Shown here: in pieces, positions 10,942-23,253 of the stretch
Numbering within the stretch: the stretch's first letter is position 1
How the letters are laid out: each line of letters opens with the position of its first letter
NCBI GenBank assembly: GCA_029339195.1
Contig: JAPTJF010000053.1
Span: forward strand, 124,001 to 188,000
Source of the DNA: Micractinium sp. NFX-FRZ
Lineage: Eukaryota; Chlorophyta; Trebouxiophyceae; Chlorellales; Chlorellaceae
Direction of reading: 5' to 3'
DNA: 64,000 bases
Made by a program: the position numbers and the translations under genes
Notes under the pieces: model-generated
Databases searched by the model: none
Told to the model about the DNA's origin: nothing
The model's input: only the letters and a program-made list of their open reading frames with translations

Positions 10942-13900
10942 ATGGCTCCCCTCGTTGCTAGGTGGGTAAGGCTGGCCACCACAGGAGGCCCCGGCACCGC
11001 GCCCATTGCCCTCGTGACAGCAACACAAGTCTATTGCACTAGCGATCGCAGCCGGCCGGGCCCTGGAGGGCTCTAGAGGCGTGCCGGGAGACCGCCCCTT
11101 GCCTCACGTCCGCTCTCCCGCCCTTGCTGCCGCCCTCTCGCAGCTGCCCCACCGCCAAGGTGTCCGGCTCCACCGCCGCCCTGCGTGGCGCGCGCCTCAC
11201 CAAGCAGAATGTGAGCAGCAACGCCGACGCCTGGCGCTGCCGCCGCCAGGCGCTGCTGACCCCCACCAGCTTGCCTTTTTTGGTGGTCCATATTGGCAGC
11301 CTGGGAAGCAGTGCCAGCACCTTGAGTGCAGCTTGCAAGGCGGGTCTGTACAAATCGCCAGTATGCGGGCAGCCTTGCAGCAGCGCAGCAAACCGGCCTG
11401 CAGTACCCCTGCGCGCGTGCCCGGCGGTTGCACCACCGCAACCGGTTGGGCGCTCGGCACGCCTCCCCTCTACCTGCACTTGTGCAAGCCATTGCTGTGA
11501 GCCAGATCTTTCACTGCCCGCCACATGCACCGAGTCTGCTGCTTTACCGCCTCCCCCCTCCCATGCCCCCTGCCCGCCAACCAACAGGTCCGCAACGGCG
11601 CCGCCGTTGTGATGCGCGGCGGCGGCACCTCTGGCCAGGGCAAGCACGCCGGCCGCTGGAGGGGCATGGACGCCGGCATGGATGTGTCTGACGACCAGCA
11701 GGACATCCAGCGCGGCCGCGAGATGGTCGACTCCCTGTTCCAGGTGGGCAGCCTTGTTAGACGCTCGTCTGGGTGGTCAGGGGGCAGGAACCAGCCAGTA
11801 ACATTTTCTGGGTTGAGAGAACGAGGGTGATTTACAAGGGGAGGCTCAGGGGGCACGAGTGAGACAATCTCACATGCCAGGGAGTCGAGCGCAGCAACTG
11901 CCAGATCTTGTCTTCCTCAAGCGCACCGGGCGACCAGGTGTCTACAGGAGATGGGACGGCCGATAGGAGATGGGATGGTTGTTCCTCGGCCATGGAAGGC
12001 AGGGACTTGTGGTGCCAGCCAGGCGTTGCATGCATGCAGGATATCTGCACACCTTGTTTTGCAAAGTTGAAAACACCCTAGCCAAAGAGGGCCCTGCGTG
12101 CACCAAGGAAACTGCGGGCGCTCTGTATACTCTTACTCCTGCCCTATGCCTGCACTGTGCTGCACGGCGGTCTTGGCGTGTTTCGTGTGCGCAGCGCCAT
12201 TCCAGCCTCCGCCAGCCCTGTTAACCTGCTGCCCATCTTTTTTTCCTGTCCTGATTTGCTGCAGGGCGGCCAGGGCATGGGCGGCACCCACAACGCCATC
12301 ATGACCTCCGCTGACTACCTGTCCACCGCCCAGCGCAGCTTTGACAACATCGAGGTGAACCTGCTGACCTGGCGTGACCTGGCTTTCCCACCTCATGCAA
12401 TCAGCGGAATGGAGCGGCGCACTAGGCTGGGCTTTTCGCATGAGCGGGCATCCGCCAGCGCCAACGCTCAATGCCAGTGCCGGCTCCCCTCTGTGCCTGC
12501 CCTGTGCCTGCCGCCCCGCCCAGCTGCCCCCCTCACCGCCTGCAACTCTCTACCCCCCGCTCTGCAGGACGGCTTCTACATTGCCCCCGCCTTCCTGGAC
12601 AAGATGTCCATCCACGTGGCCAAGGTGGGGGCTGGGCAGGGCTCGTGTGTCAACACTTGAGTGAGGGAGCAATGTGGGGCTGTGACTGAGAGGATTGAAG
12701 GAGGGAGAAGAGGGGCCGGTGGAGAGGCCGGCTGGGAAGGGGCCCTTGCTGCGCGCTGCCGCCGCCCTTGGGGGTCTCGCCCCCCTGCCCCTTGGCCGAC
12801 CTGCTCTAGGCTCACATGGTCATTATTGTTCCATGCTTCCCTCCCCGCCCTGCCCGCAGAACTTCCTGGACCTGCCCAAGATCAAGGTGCCCCTGATTCT
12901 GGGCATCTGGGGTGGCAAGGGCCAGGGTGAGTGAGTGGGCACCACAGCGCAGCGCAGCACGCCACGCCACCTGGACGCATGCGTGCCCGCCCACGCGCTC
13001 GCCTGTCAAACTGCCAGCCTGGCGTTTGGCAGCCTGGCTGCTCAACGTGCGCTGTGCTCCCGAAACAAAGTTTTGCGCGTGCCCCAAGCAGCCTGCCCCC
13101 CGAACCGCCCCACAAACTCCCCCCTCACTGCCCCTCCACCACTCTGCCTGTCGCAGGCAAGACCTTCCAGTGCAACCTGGCCTACAAGAAGCTGGGCATC
13201 AGCCCCATTGTCATGTCTGCTGGTGAGCTGGAGAGCGGCAACGCCGGCGAGCCCGCCAAGCTCATCCGCCAGCGCTACCGCGAGGCCTCTGACATCATCA
13301 AGAAGGGCAAGGTGGGTGGGTGCAGGGCTCTTTCGGTGTGCCTGCCTTCCTGCCTGTGAATGCTGGCCGCAGATGGCGCAGCGCCGCAGGTCGACAGCAG
13401 CGCCGGGATTGAGGAATCGAGGCGAACAACAGGGAAGGGGTAAAGTGCACACAGCAGGCATGGCAGTGTTCCAGGCAGCAGTGCTGTCTAGTCCCCACCT
13501 TCATTTGCCCACCCTTGCTCCTCCCCTCCTGCTCCCCTCCCCCACCCGCCCCCCCCCCAGATGTCCTCCCTGTTCATCAACGACCTGGACGCCGGTGCCG
13601 GCCGCATGGGCGACGCCACCCAGTACACTGTGAACAACCAGATGGTGAACGCCACCCTCATGAACATTGCCGACAACCCCACCAACGTGCAGCTGCCCGG
13701 CGTGTACAAGAGTGAGTGCAACCTGCCCCTTCTCCTTCTCCTTCTGCTTCTGCTCTCCTTGGTCCTGCCCTGTCAGCAAGTGGGACGTGGGCAAGCATCC
13801 GGCGTGCCCAGGCCAGAACGTAAAGCTTTATTTGCATGAATACGGAACACTGCGCTGGCCCTTGCATGCAGCACACACATATCTGGCATATCCTGACGGC

Positions 13901-15633
13901 CTGAACTGCATCTGACCTGGCCCGCCTTACTTTGCTTACCCCTTCTCGTCCCGCAGACGAGGAGATCCCCCGCGTGCCCGTTGTGTGCACGGGTAACGAT
14001 TTCTCCACCCTGTATGCTCCCCTCATCCGTGACGGGCGCATGGAGAAGGTGAGGAGGCACACACACACACACGCCCGCCAGGGCAGCGCAGGCCCAGGGC
14101 ACTGCAGGCTGTGCCTCTGCCTCTGCCAATGCCAGGCAGCACCTGCGCCAGCCAGAGGGCAGCCAGTGGTCTTGCCCTACCCTGCTTTGCCCCCACCGCA
14201 CCCGCCTGCTCACCGCTGTCCCCCCTGTCCCCTCTGGCCGCTTTCCCTCATCTGCCCACCCCGCCCCGCCCCTCTCCTCCATCCCCCGTCCCCCGCCCGC
14301 AGTACTACTGGAACCCCACCCGCGAGGACCGCGTGGGCGTGTGCATGGGCATCTTCCAGCACGACAACGTCAACCGCGGCGACGTGGAGACCCTGGTGGA
14401 CGCCTTCCCCGGCCAGTCCATCGACTTCTTCGGCGCCCTGCGCGCCCGCGTGTACGACGACAAGGTGGGTGGGGGACAGGCTTTGCAAAGCTTTTTATGT
14501 GTGTGTTTGAATGAAGGGGGTGTGGGGGACATACAGGAATGGGAAGCCACAAAGGGGACGAGGAGGAAGCAGAAGAGGGATCCGGCGTGTGGATGGTGCA
14601 AGGCAGCGGTCCAAGGGCATGGCGCATCCCGCCTTGCTCCCTTTGCTGACTGCTGGCACCCTCGCGCCTCGCCTGGCTGCCCTGCCGCCCGCCCTGCCAG
14701 CCCGCCTCACCGCACCCGCCGTGTGTCCCCACCCTGCGACGACCAGGTCCGCGAGTGGATTGGCGGCATTGGCGTGGAGAACATGGGCAAGCGCCTGGTG
14801 AACAGCCGCGAGGGACGTGTGGAGTTCGACAAGCCCGCGGTGAGTAAGGTGGCATGTCGGGATGGAGGAAAGAGGAGCGGGGGGGGGGGGGTGAGCTGGC
14901 CGGGTGCTGCTTCGCCCTCCCCTGCGTGGCTCTGAGCGCAGGCACTGCGCAGTGCTCATCAGGGGTTGGTTGAGGAGGGATGGGGCAGCAGTCTGCCCGT
15001 CGCGCCTTGTTTACAGCCCGCTACGCGTCTCGCCTGCTCCCCTCACACTGCCTCCTGTCCTCGCCGGGACAGCTTCCCTGGCCGCCCTGGCGCGCTGCGG
15101 CGACCTGCCACCTGGCTTGTACCCCCCCTGCTGACCCCCCACACTTGCTGTTTTATCTCCCCCCCTTGTGCAGATGCCCCTGGCCACCCTGATGCGCTAC
15201 GGCAACATGCTGGTGGAGGAGCAGGAGAACGTGAAGCGCGTGCAGCTGGCCGACGAGTACATGAGCGGTGAGCCAGGGGCTCGCTGTGTGGCGTGGTGGT
15301 GTGTGTGTTGGCCTGTCTGGTGCTGCCCTATCGGAGGGGAGGTGGGCGAGCAGCGGGCAGGGGGCGGGCAACCAAGCAACCTGAATGTGTGCCCGGGGCA
15401 GACAGAAGGGTGCTGCACAGCTGGGATGTCCCGACGTTCCAGCCACGCCTTGTTCAAAAGCAGCTGCCATTGTGCTCAAGAAGCCCTGGCCTGCCTGCCC
15501 CTGTGCTCCGCCTGCGCGGCACCAAACCACGACAATCTGACCCAGCTTTTTTTTCCGGTGCTCCCCCTGTGCAGGCGCGGCGCTGGCCGGCTCCTCTGGC
15601 TCCTCCCTGCCCGAGGCCTACCGCGCCGTGTAA
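10942..15633 (+). CDS. RCA: Rubisco activase, chloroplast precursor (13 exons)
   Basis: Exons: 10942-10961, 11144-11210, 11588-11743, 12265-12354, 12568-12624, 12860-12926, 13157-13311, 13561-13711, 13957-14048, 14303-14464, 14747-14839, 15174-15267, 15575-15633; 1263 nt, 420 aa with every phase correct. The N-terminus is a Ser/Thr/Arg-rich chloroplast transit peptide. The AAA+ core follows: Walker A GGKGQGKT in the exon 6-7 join, Walker [16 protein letters not shown], then the [20 protein letters not shown]ubisco-recognition region. Activase removes sugar-phosphate inhibitors from Rubisco in the stroma using ATP. The protein stops soon after [15 protein letters not shown], with no cysteine-bearing C-terminal extension, so it resembles the short form rather than the redox-regulated alpha form of land plants. 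Introns show no exon-edge copies, unlike most neighbours. Confidence 0.97.
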
Positions 15634-16531
15634 ACGTGTACCCGGTGTGCAGCCCCGGCGAGAGGCAGCTCTGGCCGCGGCACCCCGCGCCCCCTCCCCT
15701 CCTGTTGCGCTTTCCAGCCCTATTCTTTCATGTGTGCCTGCTCCTCCAACGCATGTGCATGCCTGCCCCGGGCAGTGCGCCGCGCTCCCCCCTTAGCTCT
15801 CCGCTCTCCCCCAACAACTGAATTAATTGCCCTGTTCGCGGTGCCCAGCCCATCCATTTTTGCTTTTAATGACGTTTTCCCTCCACCCCGCCCGCTTCCT
15901 CGCGCCCTGAGAAGACACCTTCCCATCCCCACATTTTTAGGCTCTCTCTCAATCCCTGCCGGCCCGCAATCTACCCACATCATGTCATCGACCCTCGTGT
16001 AATGCATGCTGGGAGCAGTGGAGGTTGCAAAAGGAAGCGCAGCACGAGCGGGCTGAGGGGTGGTGGACGGCATATTGCACCCATTGGCAGCCACGCCAGG
16101 TGGCGGGTTGGGAGTGCAGCCAACTTGCGGGCAACGAGTGCCTGGTTTGCGTTGTCTGTCGTGCCCGTGTCGGTGGAAGTGGCACTGCGCCCAACTGCCC
16201 CAGTTGCGAGTAACCAGGACGAGGGCTCTCGCGCTTTAAAACCAGCTCTTGGCGGCCCACCAAGCGCACCGCCTGCTCCAATTTCCGCTGGTGTGTGCGA
16301 AGCGCAAGAGGATTGGACCATCGTACACGGCCGCTGTGCGCTCTCGGTCGGCCCCTCTGCCTCTGCCGCCAGCGGCTGCCGCCACGCGCGCTGCTGCCGC
16401 CAAATCCCGTAAACCCTCTCCTGCTATCCGGCACACAAGCGCAGAGCTTTCTGCAAGCTTGGGGAAGCGACACCACTTGGCAGGGGCCTTCCAGGCGCAG
16501 CTCAGAAGAAGGGAAGCAAGCGGCGTAAGCA
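15634..16531. other. Intergenic between RCA and Myb gene
   Basis: Contains the RCA 3' UTR of about 370 bases and the upstream region of the Myb gene. No exon recognised. Confidence 0.45.
15998..16002 (+). terminator. Putative polyadenylation signal of RCA
   Basis: TGTAA, the usual polyadenylation motif in green algae, 365 bases after the stop. Confidence 0.55.
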
Positions 16532-19500
16532 ATGGAGGCGCGGGAACGGCAGCAGGGGCAGCAGGGGCAGCCTGGAGACGCGCTGGGGTCCCTGGGGCAC
16601 AGCGGGAAGCGTGGTGCCGCTGGCACGGCTACCAGCCAGGGCGCCAACAAGCGCAGCCGGCAGCAGCAGCAGCAGACGCAGCAGCAGGAGCAGCAGCAGC
16701 AGGATGGCGGATCAGAGCCGCGTGCCTCCGCAGCTGGGGCAGCAGGGGCAGCAGCTAGGGCAGCAGGGGCACCAGGGGCACCAGCAGGGGCCAGCCAGCC
16801 CTGGGGGAACGGCCCTCAGCAGGGGCAGCAGCCGCAGCAGTTGAGCGTGGAGCACCCCCCGCCGCTGCTGCTGGAGGCCCCTGTCCCGCTGCGGGGCATG
16901 CAGGCTGACCTGCCGCTGCCAGGTAGGCGGGGGAGGCGGGAGGGCACAGGCATGCCATGCCACGCACGCCTATGGCGGGTGCATCAGGAGTGCATTGGCA
17001 GGGCAAAGTGCATGCGGAGGGTGCCAGGATGTATGTAGGGCTGCCCATTGTTTTGGCTTTCCACCCGCCCCCGGATCCGCCCGCTGCCCTTGCCAGTCCC
17101 CTCCCCGCCCACAGCCTCCCTGCCCCCCCACCCCCCCGATGCCTGTGCAGCGCTGCCCAGGTGGGACCCCCGCCCCGCTGAACCCCTCACCTCCCGCGCC
17201 CTGTCCACGCTGAGGCAGCAGCAGGACGCAGCGCAGTACGACCTGCACCTGCGCCTGCTGCGCTTTGATGACCGGCTGGCTGAGCTGGCGAGCGGCAGGG
17301 GCCTGCTCATCAGCTTCCACATCAGGCCCCTCTGGGCCCGCCCCCCGGCGCAGGTGGGTTGGCAGGCGTGGGTGCAGGGGCAGTGAGAGAAGATGAGTGA
17401 AGATGGGAAGACGGGTAAGGAGGCGGCTGGGCCAGCAACGCCTGGGCGCAACACGGCGGCACGCTCATGCGGCGCAGCCTGGCAGGGCAGCCTGCAGCTG
17501 TCCTGCCACTGCCCATGCGGCCTGCTGTGCCCCGGCGCACGGCTGCCGTGCTGCCCTGCCACTCTGTTGCCCTCACGCGTCATATGGCACCCTTCCTGCC
17601 CCAGCACCCGCTGCTGCAGGGGACGGCAGGCAGCCAGGAGGCATCAGCAGTGCTGGAAATGGAGGCACCCGAGTTTCTGACACTCAAGTGTCATTGTGGA
17701 GTGAAGTAGGCGTATTTAGCGGCTGCTCATCTGTCCTGCTGCAGGGAGAGGCTGGCAGCCAGGAGGCTTCGGCAGTGCTGGAAGTGGAGGCACCAGAACT
17801 CATGACGGTTGAATACTTGAAACGCCGGGTGGCCCGGGCCAAGCTGCTACGGGGAGAGGCACGTGCCGCCAGCCTTGCTTGCCAGGCGTGTGTGGGGGGC
17901 TCGGGGGCATGAAGGCATGGGCAGGCGGGGCGGGGCGGGGCCGTGTTAGGCAATGTAAAGCAGGGCAGGTCAGGGTAGGGCAGGGCAGGGCTCTTTGGAC
18001 AAGAGGCTGGCCCTCTGGCTTGCGGACTGCCGGCTGGCATGCCTGCTCGTCCCGTGCCTGCCCGCCCTCCCGAAACAGCGCATCCCTGTGCCCGCCGCTT
18101 GCCCCCTCTGCAGTTCCTCCCCACCTCCCGCTTCCTCTTGCGCAAGCGGGTCCACGGCAGCACCGCTGCCGCCCCCAGCGGCGCCAGCGCCCCCGCTGGC
18201 AGCGGCGGCAGCGGCGGCAGCGCCGCCCAGGAGCGGGCGCAAGAGAGGGCACTTGAAGACTTGCCCTGCAGCCTGCCCAACGGGGATGAAGTGTTCTTAG
18301 CCAGCCTGGGTTATGAGGCTCCGGGGCCTTTCGAGCTCTTCATTGCGTCAGCGCCCCAGGTGGGGAGGCTGGGCGGATGAGTGTGGGCGGTTGGGTCAGC
18401 CAGGGGAGGCGAGGGGGCACCGGATGGCGGCGCCAGGGTGCAGCGCCTGCAGCGAACGCTGCCGTTGCTCATGCTTGTGCTCAGCCGCTGGGCCGCTCTG
18501 CTGCCATTGCTGCACGATACGCCTGGCTACCCGCCGGGACAGTCTGTTCTTCTGAACTGCCGCCCCACCTGCCTGCCCCGTCTCTCCACACAACAAGTGC
18601 AGACGACAGACAGGGAGCAGCAGGAGAGCATGTTGGCAGACCCTGTGGGGAGCCAGCACCAGCGGCAGCAGGCACGGGCGGCGGCAGCGGCGGCAGCAGC
18701 GGGTGGCAGGGGAGGCCGGGCAGCTCCATCGCCAGAGGTGCAGAGCGCACGGCTGGGCTTCCAGGCGCTGCTGTCGGCGCCACCAGCAACCGAGCAGGAG
18801 GAGGAGCAGCAGCAGCGGCAGCAGGGGCGGCGGCGGGGCAGCGCTGGCAGCGCAGGCGTCGGCAGGGGCCCACTCGTGCCGGCCTCGGGTGCGGCAGCAC
18901 TTGCCTCTCCCTGTGCACGCAGCGCCCCTGCGGTGGGCGCCACACACAGCAGGGCTGCCTCGGCGGGCGGCCGCCCAGCCAGCGGCCACGTCAGCGGCGA
19001 GGGGTGCCAGTCGTGGGCGGCAGCACTGGGGGAGCGGGCGCGGCGGCAGACAGGGCGGTGGGACTCGGAAGAGGTGGCAGCGCTAGTGGAAGGGGTGCAG
19101 GCGCACGGCACCAGCTGGGCTGCAATACACGCTGCCTACATCCACACAGGCCGCATCAGCGGGCATCGCTCGCAGGTAAGGCGGGCGGGCAGGTGTGGGG
19201 TGGGCCTTGTTGGGTCAGATCAGCAGGGCAGGCCAGGGCTCCTGGCATCTGGAGGACAAGTGGTGCAAACCTTGTGAAGCTGACCCCAAGAACCTGTATT
19301 GAACCCTGTATCAAACCGATTCTTATTGAATACACAACGTGACCGTGCCCAAATGCAGGTTGATTTGAAGGACAAGTGGCGCAACTTGGTCAAGCTAGTG
19401 ACTGGGCCCAGCAAGCAGGCACGCAGCACCGACCTGACAGGTGGGAGGGAGAAGGGCGACGAAACAGGTGTAGTCAAAGCGCGCCCACTTGCCTTTGGTC

Positions 19501-19905
19501 TCATCTTGCAGCCTGACCAGGGGGCTCGCTGCCTCGGGCTGCCTGGCTGGCAGCGCTGGGCCGAAATGTGGGTGCTGGCAGCAGGCGGTGCTTGCTTGTT
19601 TGCGCTTGCAGTGTTTCTTATTCGCAATGGAGTTTGCGGCACAGGCGTGGTGTGCGTGATGTGGTGTGTGATGACATCAAGGCAGGCGTGATGTGGTGTG
19701 TCAAGGCGGCAGAGGCCTGCGCAGGGGGGCCTGCCGGTCAGGGTCCCCCCCTGGCAGGGTGACGCCGCATACATCCCGCCCCACCCCGCTGCCTCCACCC
19801 CTGCCCTGCCCTGCCCTGCCCTGCCCTGCAGAGGAGCAGCGCCAAGCCATCTGGGGCATTGTGTGCGGCTCAGGCGGGGAAACCGGCGCAGGGGGCGCAA
19901 GCTAG
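16532..19905 (+). CDS. Telomere-repeat-binding-like single-Myb protein
   Basis: Exons 16532-16922, 17151-17353, 17745-17858, 18114-18359, 18603-19175, 19359-19440 and 19832-19905 sum to 1683 nt, 560 aa. The N-terminus is Gln/Gly-rich low complexity. The middle (RLLRFDDRLAELASGRGLL, EVEAPELMTVEYLKRRVARA) is unassigned. The C-terminal Myb/SANT domain runs RWDSEEVAALVEGVQAHGTSWAAI and, after an intron, VDLKDKWRNLVK. That VDLKDKWRN helix is the telobox signature of TRF-like telomere-binding proteins, which suggests binding of TTTAGGG-type repeats in the nucleus. The domain is at the extreme C-terminus, as in TRFL proteins. The exon 3 donor has to be GC (GAG|GCACGT) for the frame to join, so this junction is less certain. 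The function is inferred from the domain only. Confidence 0.75.
17608..17800 (+). repeat. Duplicate of Myb-gene exon 3 start
   Basis: The exon start GGCAGCCAGGAGGCTTCGGC and following codons (real copy from 17745) are preceded at about 17620-17690 by a diverged copy (GGCAGCCAGGAGGCATCAGC...), also behind CTGCTGCAG. In the upstream copy the frame soon reaches TAG, so it is not a working exon. Confidence 0.8.
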
Positions 19906-20070
19906 CCGCTCGGCAGGGCGCAACGTTGCTTTGTTGCCCTGTCAACCAGCTTGAGTCACTGTCAACCACTGTATAAAGCCCCTGCCAGCCTTGCAAAGCA
20001 AGCAGCCTGCTCGCCTTTTGCGTGGCCATGGTGTTGCCTGCCAGCACTGCCCGACGCACATCTCCATGCC

Positions 20071-20075
20071 TGTAA
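20071..20075 (+). terminator. Putative polyadenylation signal of Myb gene
   Basis: TGTAA 166 bases past the stop. Confidence 0.4.
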
Positions 20076-20190
20076 GCAAACCCTTCCTACAAGAGCTCTC
20101 AGCGGTCCTCCCAATGTGAGATGCCCTGCTGGACCACCGCCCCATGCGGCCAGCCGGTATGAGCGTGCAGCAGAAGTTTGAGCACAACAG

Positions 20191-20195
20191 TTACA
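20191..20195 (-). terminator. Putative polyadenylation signal of carrier gene
   Basis: TTACA on the plus strand (TGTAA on the minus), 385 bases past the stop. Confidence 0.35.
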
Positions 20196-20579
20196 GCTGC
20201 AGCAGGTGCACGCTGCAATGAAATCGGACAGATGATGCTGATGGGCAACCGCTGGCAGCAGCGGGGTTCAAAGAGAAGGGGGGAGGGGCACGGGGGGCCC
20301 GGGGGCGGGCCGGAAGTGTGGGTGCAAACAGACGGGTGGAGGCGGGAGTGAAGCTTGTGATGCGATGTCAAGGGGAGAGGGGCAGTACCAGAGAGAACAG
20401 AGGAGGCAGAGGAGGTGAATGGGCAGCGAGGCAGCAAGCAGGCGGCTGGTAGCGCAGGAGGGGATAACGAGGACAGGCTCACACACACTAGCAGGGGAGG
20501 GAGATGCCAGGCGGCAGTACATGAAATGGGTTTTAGACAAGCTTTGGTCAGGAGACATGTGCTTCCATGCGACACACGC

Positions 20580-20636
20580 TCAGTGCATCGGCCGCCGCGG
20601 CGCTGCGCCGCTGTGGCTGGCCCCCACATCTGCACC

Positions 20637-20673
<37 letters not shown>

Positions 20674-20893
20674 GCTGCCGCTGCTGCCGTCACGGGGTGC
20701 GCGGTTGTGAGCCATTGCAAGAACACCTCGTAGGCCGCAAACGTTACTGCTGCGCTGGGAGCTGCCTTCAGAATTGAGGGCATGGCGCCCTTGAACAGCC
20801 CCGCGGGCCCCTCTTTTGTGACGATGTCCCGCACCACCTGGCGCAGACTCTGCACCGCCTCGGGGGCCACGCGCTGCAGAGGGAGGGAGAGAG

Positions 20894-20937
<44 letters not shown>

Positions 20938-23253
20938 GGGGGATGCGAGGACACAGTTGTTGAGTAGGGGTAGGGGGGGAACGGACAGGCTTTGTACAGC
21001 CTCAGGCACAAGCGGTGCGGCACGCAAAAAGAGAAGGGAGAGGGGCAGAGGGAGGACAGGGGACACGGCAAGTACGAGTCACGGTAAGGAGGGGGACAGA
21101 AAAGGCGGGCACGTCCCCTGGGGCCAGCCACTGTGGCAAGCAAAGGAGGAGGGGCGGCGGGCGTGCGGGACCCTGACCAGAGGGGAGGGCAACTGTGTGG
21201 TCGGACGCAGGCAAAGGAGCGTGGCTGCGTGAGCTGGCACTCAAGCTGCCAACCGCAGACCCACAGTCCCATTTCTGCCACGTGCCTGCTGCCTCTCTCT
21301 GCCACACGCACCCATGCACACACGCGCGCCCCCGCAACCCGTGAACATCCCACTCACACAACAACCAACTCCATGCCGCTGACCATACCGTGTAAAGCAT
21401 TGCACCCCCGCCGGCTTACACCACTGTGTGGCCACACAGGCACAGCATGCCCCCACTCATAACCCACCCTGAAAAGACGCACGCACCTGACCATAGCGTG
21501 CAGACCGCTGCAGCCCCGCCACCTGGAACCTCTTCTTGGCCACATCCAGCGGGTGGGTGCCCAGCTTGGCAATCATGCCGGCAGCCAGGCCGCACACAAA
21601 GGACTGGAAGGCCGTGTGCTGGTGCTCCTCGGCGCCGCGGCGGGACGGGTCCAGCCGTGCCTAGGGCAGGGGGGCAGGGAGGTAGGGCAGGGTGGGGTGG
21701 GCAACAGGTTAGGCAGGCACAACCACCCACCCTGCAAACCCCGCCAGGTTGCTCCTGCGATCAACCGTGCTTATCCAAACAATTTGCAGCATGCACTGCA
21801 GCGTCGCGAGCTGGCATGAGCCAAACAGGCCGCCTGTTCCGGCACCACATGCTGTTATAAACAGCACACCGGACAGCGCACAGTGCAGGGCAGCGCAACG
21901 GCATGCTCCTCCCAAGCGGCAAAATGCCCGGCAACCCGCCCGCCAGTGCGCGCCCGCCCGCCCGCCCACGCAATGCCTACAGAGTTCACCCGCGCGTTGC
22001 TGTAGGCGGTATTGAAGAGGTCATAAAGACCAAACTGCAGGGCGGCATACGGCATAATCTCCAGCACGGTCACTCCCAGCCCGCGGTACAGCCCCCGCAC
22101 GCCATTCTGCCGCACGATGCCGCGCGCTGCGGCAGCGGGGGCAGGCACAGGAGGGGTTTGCAGGTGGGTGGGCGGTACCAGGTAGGCGCCGGCGAAGCGT
22201 GCCTGCCACCCAGCAAGCAAGCTTTGCCATAAAGGGGACAAATGTACCTCACTGTTGCGTTGCATGCTGCGCTCCTACACCCCCCGCTTGTTCTCATGCC
22301 CAACACACTACACCGCTGCCACAGCCGTCCATTCATCCAAGCCCCTTCAGCTCCCACACCCACACCACGCTCACCACGCACGCACCTGCATCCGTCATGC
22401 TGGCATACACCGGAGGCTCCCCCTGCGCAGCTAGCGTGGTCCGCAGCAGGTCAAAGGGGTAGGACGCCACCGTGGCGGCAGCACCCGCTAGCGCACCGCT
22501 CACAAACGGCATGGCCCGCTGCCAGCGCGGGTGCTCCTGCAGCCCATACTGCCGTGCCAGCTGGCGGCACTGCTGCAGCGTCACAAACTGTACCGCTGTG
22601 TACGGCACCGTCAGGAGCTGGCCGGGCACTGTGCCGCGCCATAGGCCCTGCAGAGGGGTGGGGGCAGGGTAGGCGGTCGCAAGCGAGCAGAAGGGCAGGC
22701 AGGAAGCAGGAGTTGGCGCTGAGCCGAGATGAGACGAAACAGCAGCAAGTTCCACGCCCCATTTCGACCAAACAACTCCTTGAAACTATGCAGCCACTTG
22801 GCAGATACCTCAGTGCAATGCACTGCATGTATGCGTGCTGCTGGTGGCAGACGGCAGGCAGCGGCGTCGGCAGGCAGCGGCGGCAGGCAGCGGCGGCAGG
22901 CAGCGGCAGCTGGAGCCCCCTGTCGCCCCGACCCTCCCGCCGCCCACCTTGATGCCCTCCTCCTTCACGATCGTCACTAGGGCCTGCCGCATGCTGGTGT
23001 AGTGCGACTGCCGCAGCGCCCCCATCGCGATCGGCTCCAGCTGCACCTGGAACCGAATCTTCAGCACATCCAGCGGCCCCACCACGAAACGAGCCACGGC
23101 GCCAGCCAGGGCGCCCGCGCAGGCGGTCAGCACGGCATGGGCTTCAAGCGGCGAGGCGGCAGCAGTCTGCTTCTTCTGCTCCTGCTGCTTGATATCCTTG
23201 CTATTCGCCTCCTTGCCGCCTCGCTTTCGCCGCTGGCCGCCGTGGGCGCTCAT
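20580..23253 (-). CDS. Mitochondrial carrier, thiamine pyrophosphate type
   Basis: Exons (minus): 22948-23253, 22386-22647, 21981-22126, 21487-21660, 20580-20873; 1182 nt, 393 aa. Three carrier repeats are visible, each with the PxD/ExxK/R signature: [43 protein letters not shown]. The first repeat with VQLEP and the following HYTSMRQAL resemble SLC25A19 / plant TPC carriers, which import thiamine pyrophosphate into mitochondria. Substrate cannot be read from sequence alone; a related nucleotide or cofactor carrier is possible. The N-terminus ([14 protein letters not shown]) is basic and extended, and the C-terminus adds a run of about ten serines coded by CTG-complement repeats (AGC) plus a Gly/Ala tail. 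The intron before the last exon holds a 40-base homopolymer. Confidence 0.87.
20897..20936. repeat. Poly-G run of 40 bases (poly-C on the gene strand)
   Basis: Uninterrupted G from 20897 to 20936. On the minus strand, where the carrier is coded, it forms a C40 tract about 20 bases upstream of the acceptor at 20874. It is extended by GGGA/GAGG-type sequence on both sides. Confidence 0.9.
21389..21520 (-). repeat. Copy of carrier exon 4 3' edge in the intron
   Basis: The real exon end codes [11 protein letters not shown] before the donor at 21486. About 95 bases into the intron a decayed copy (about 21389-21425) would code [11 protein letters not shown]. Confidence 0.65.

Larger units (their letters stand above)
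19906..20579. other. Convergent 3' flanks of Myb gene and carrier
   Basis: No exon recognised. It holds candidate polyadenylation motifs for both genes. Confidence 0.45.

Noticed and set aside
17610..17706. Extra exon in the Myb gene
   Set aside because: Runs into TAG and duplicates the start of the real exon 3.
20888..21066. Polyproline ORF on the minus strand in the carrier intron
   Set aside because: Direct translation of the C40 homopolymer inside an intron.
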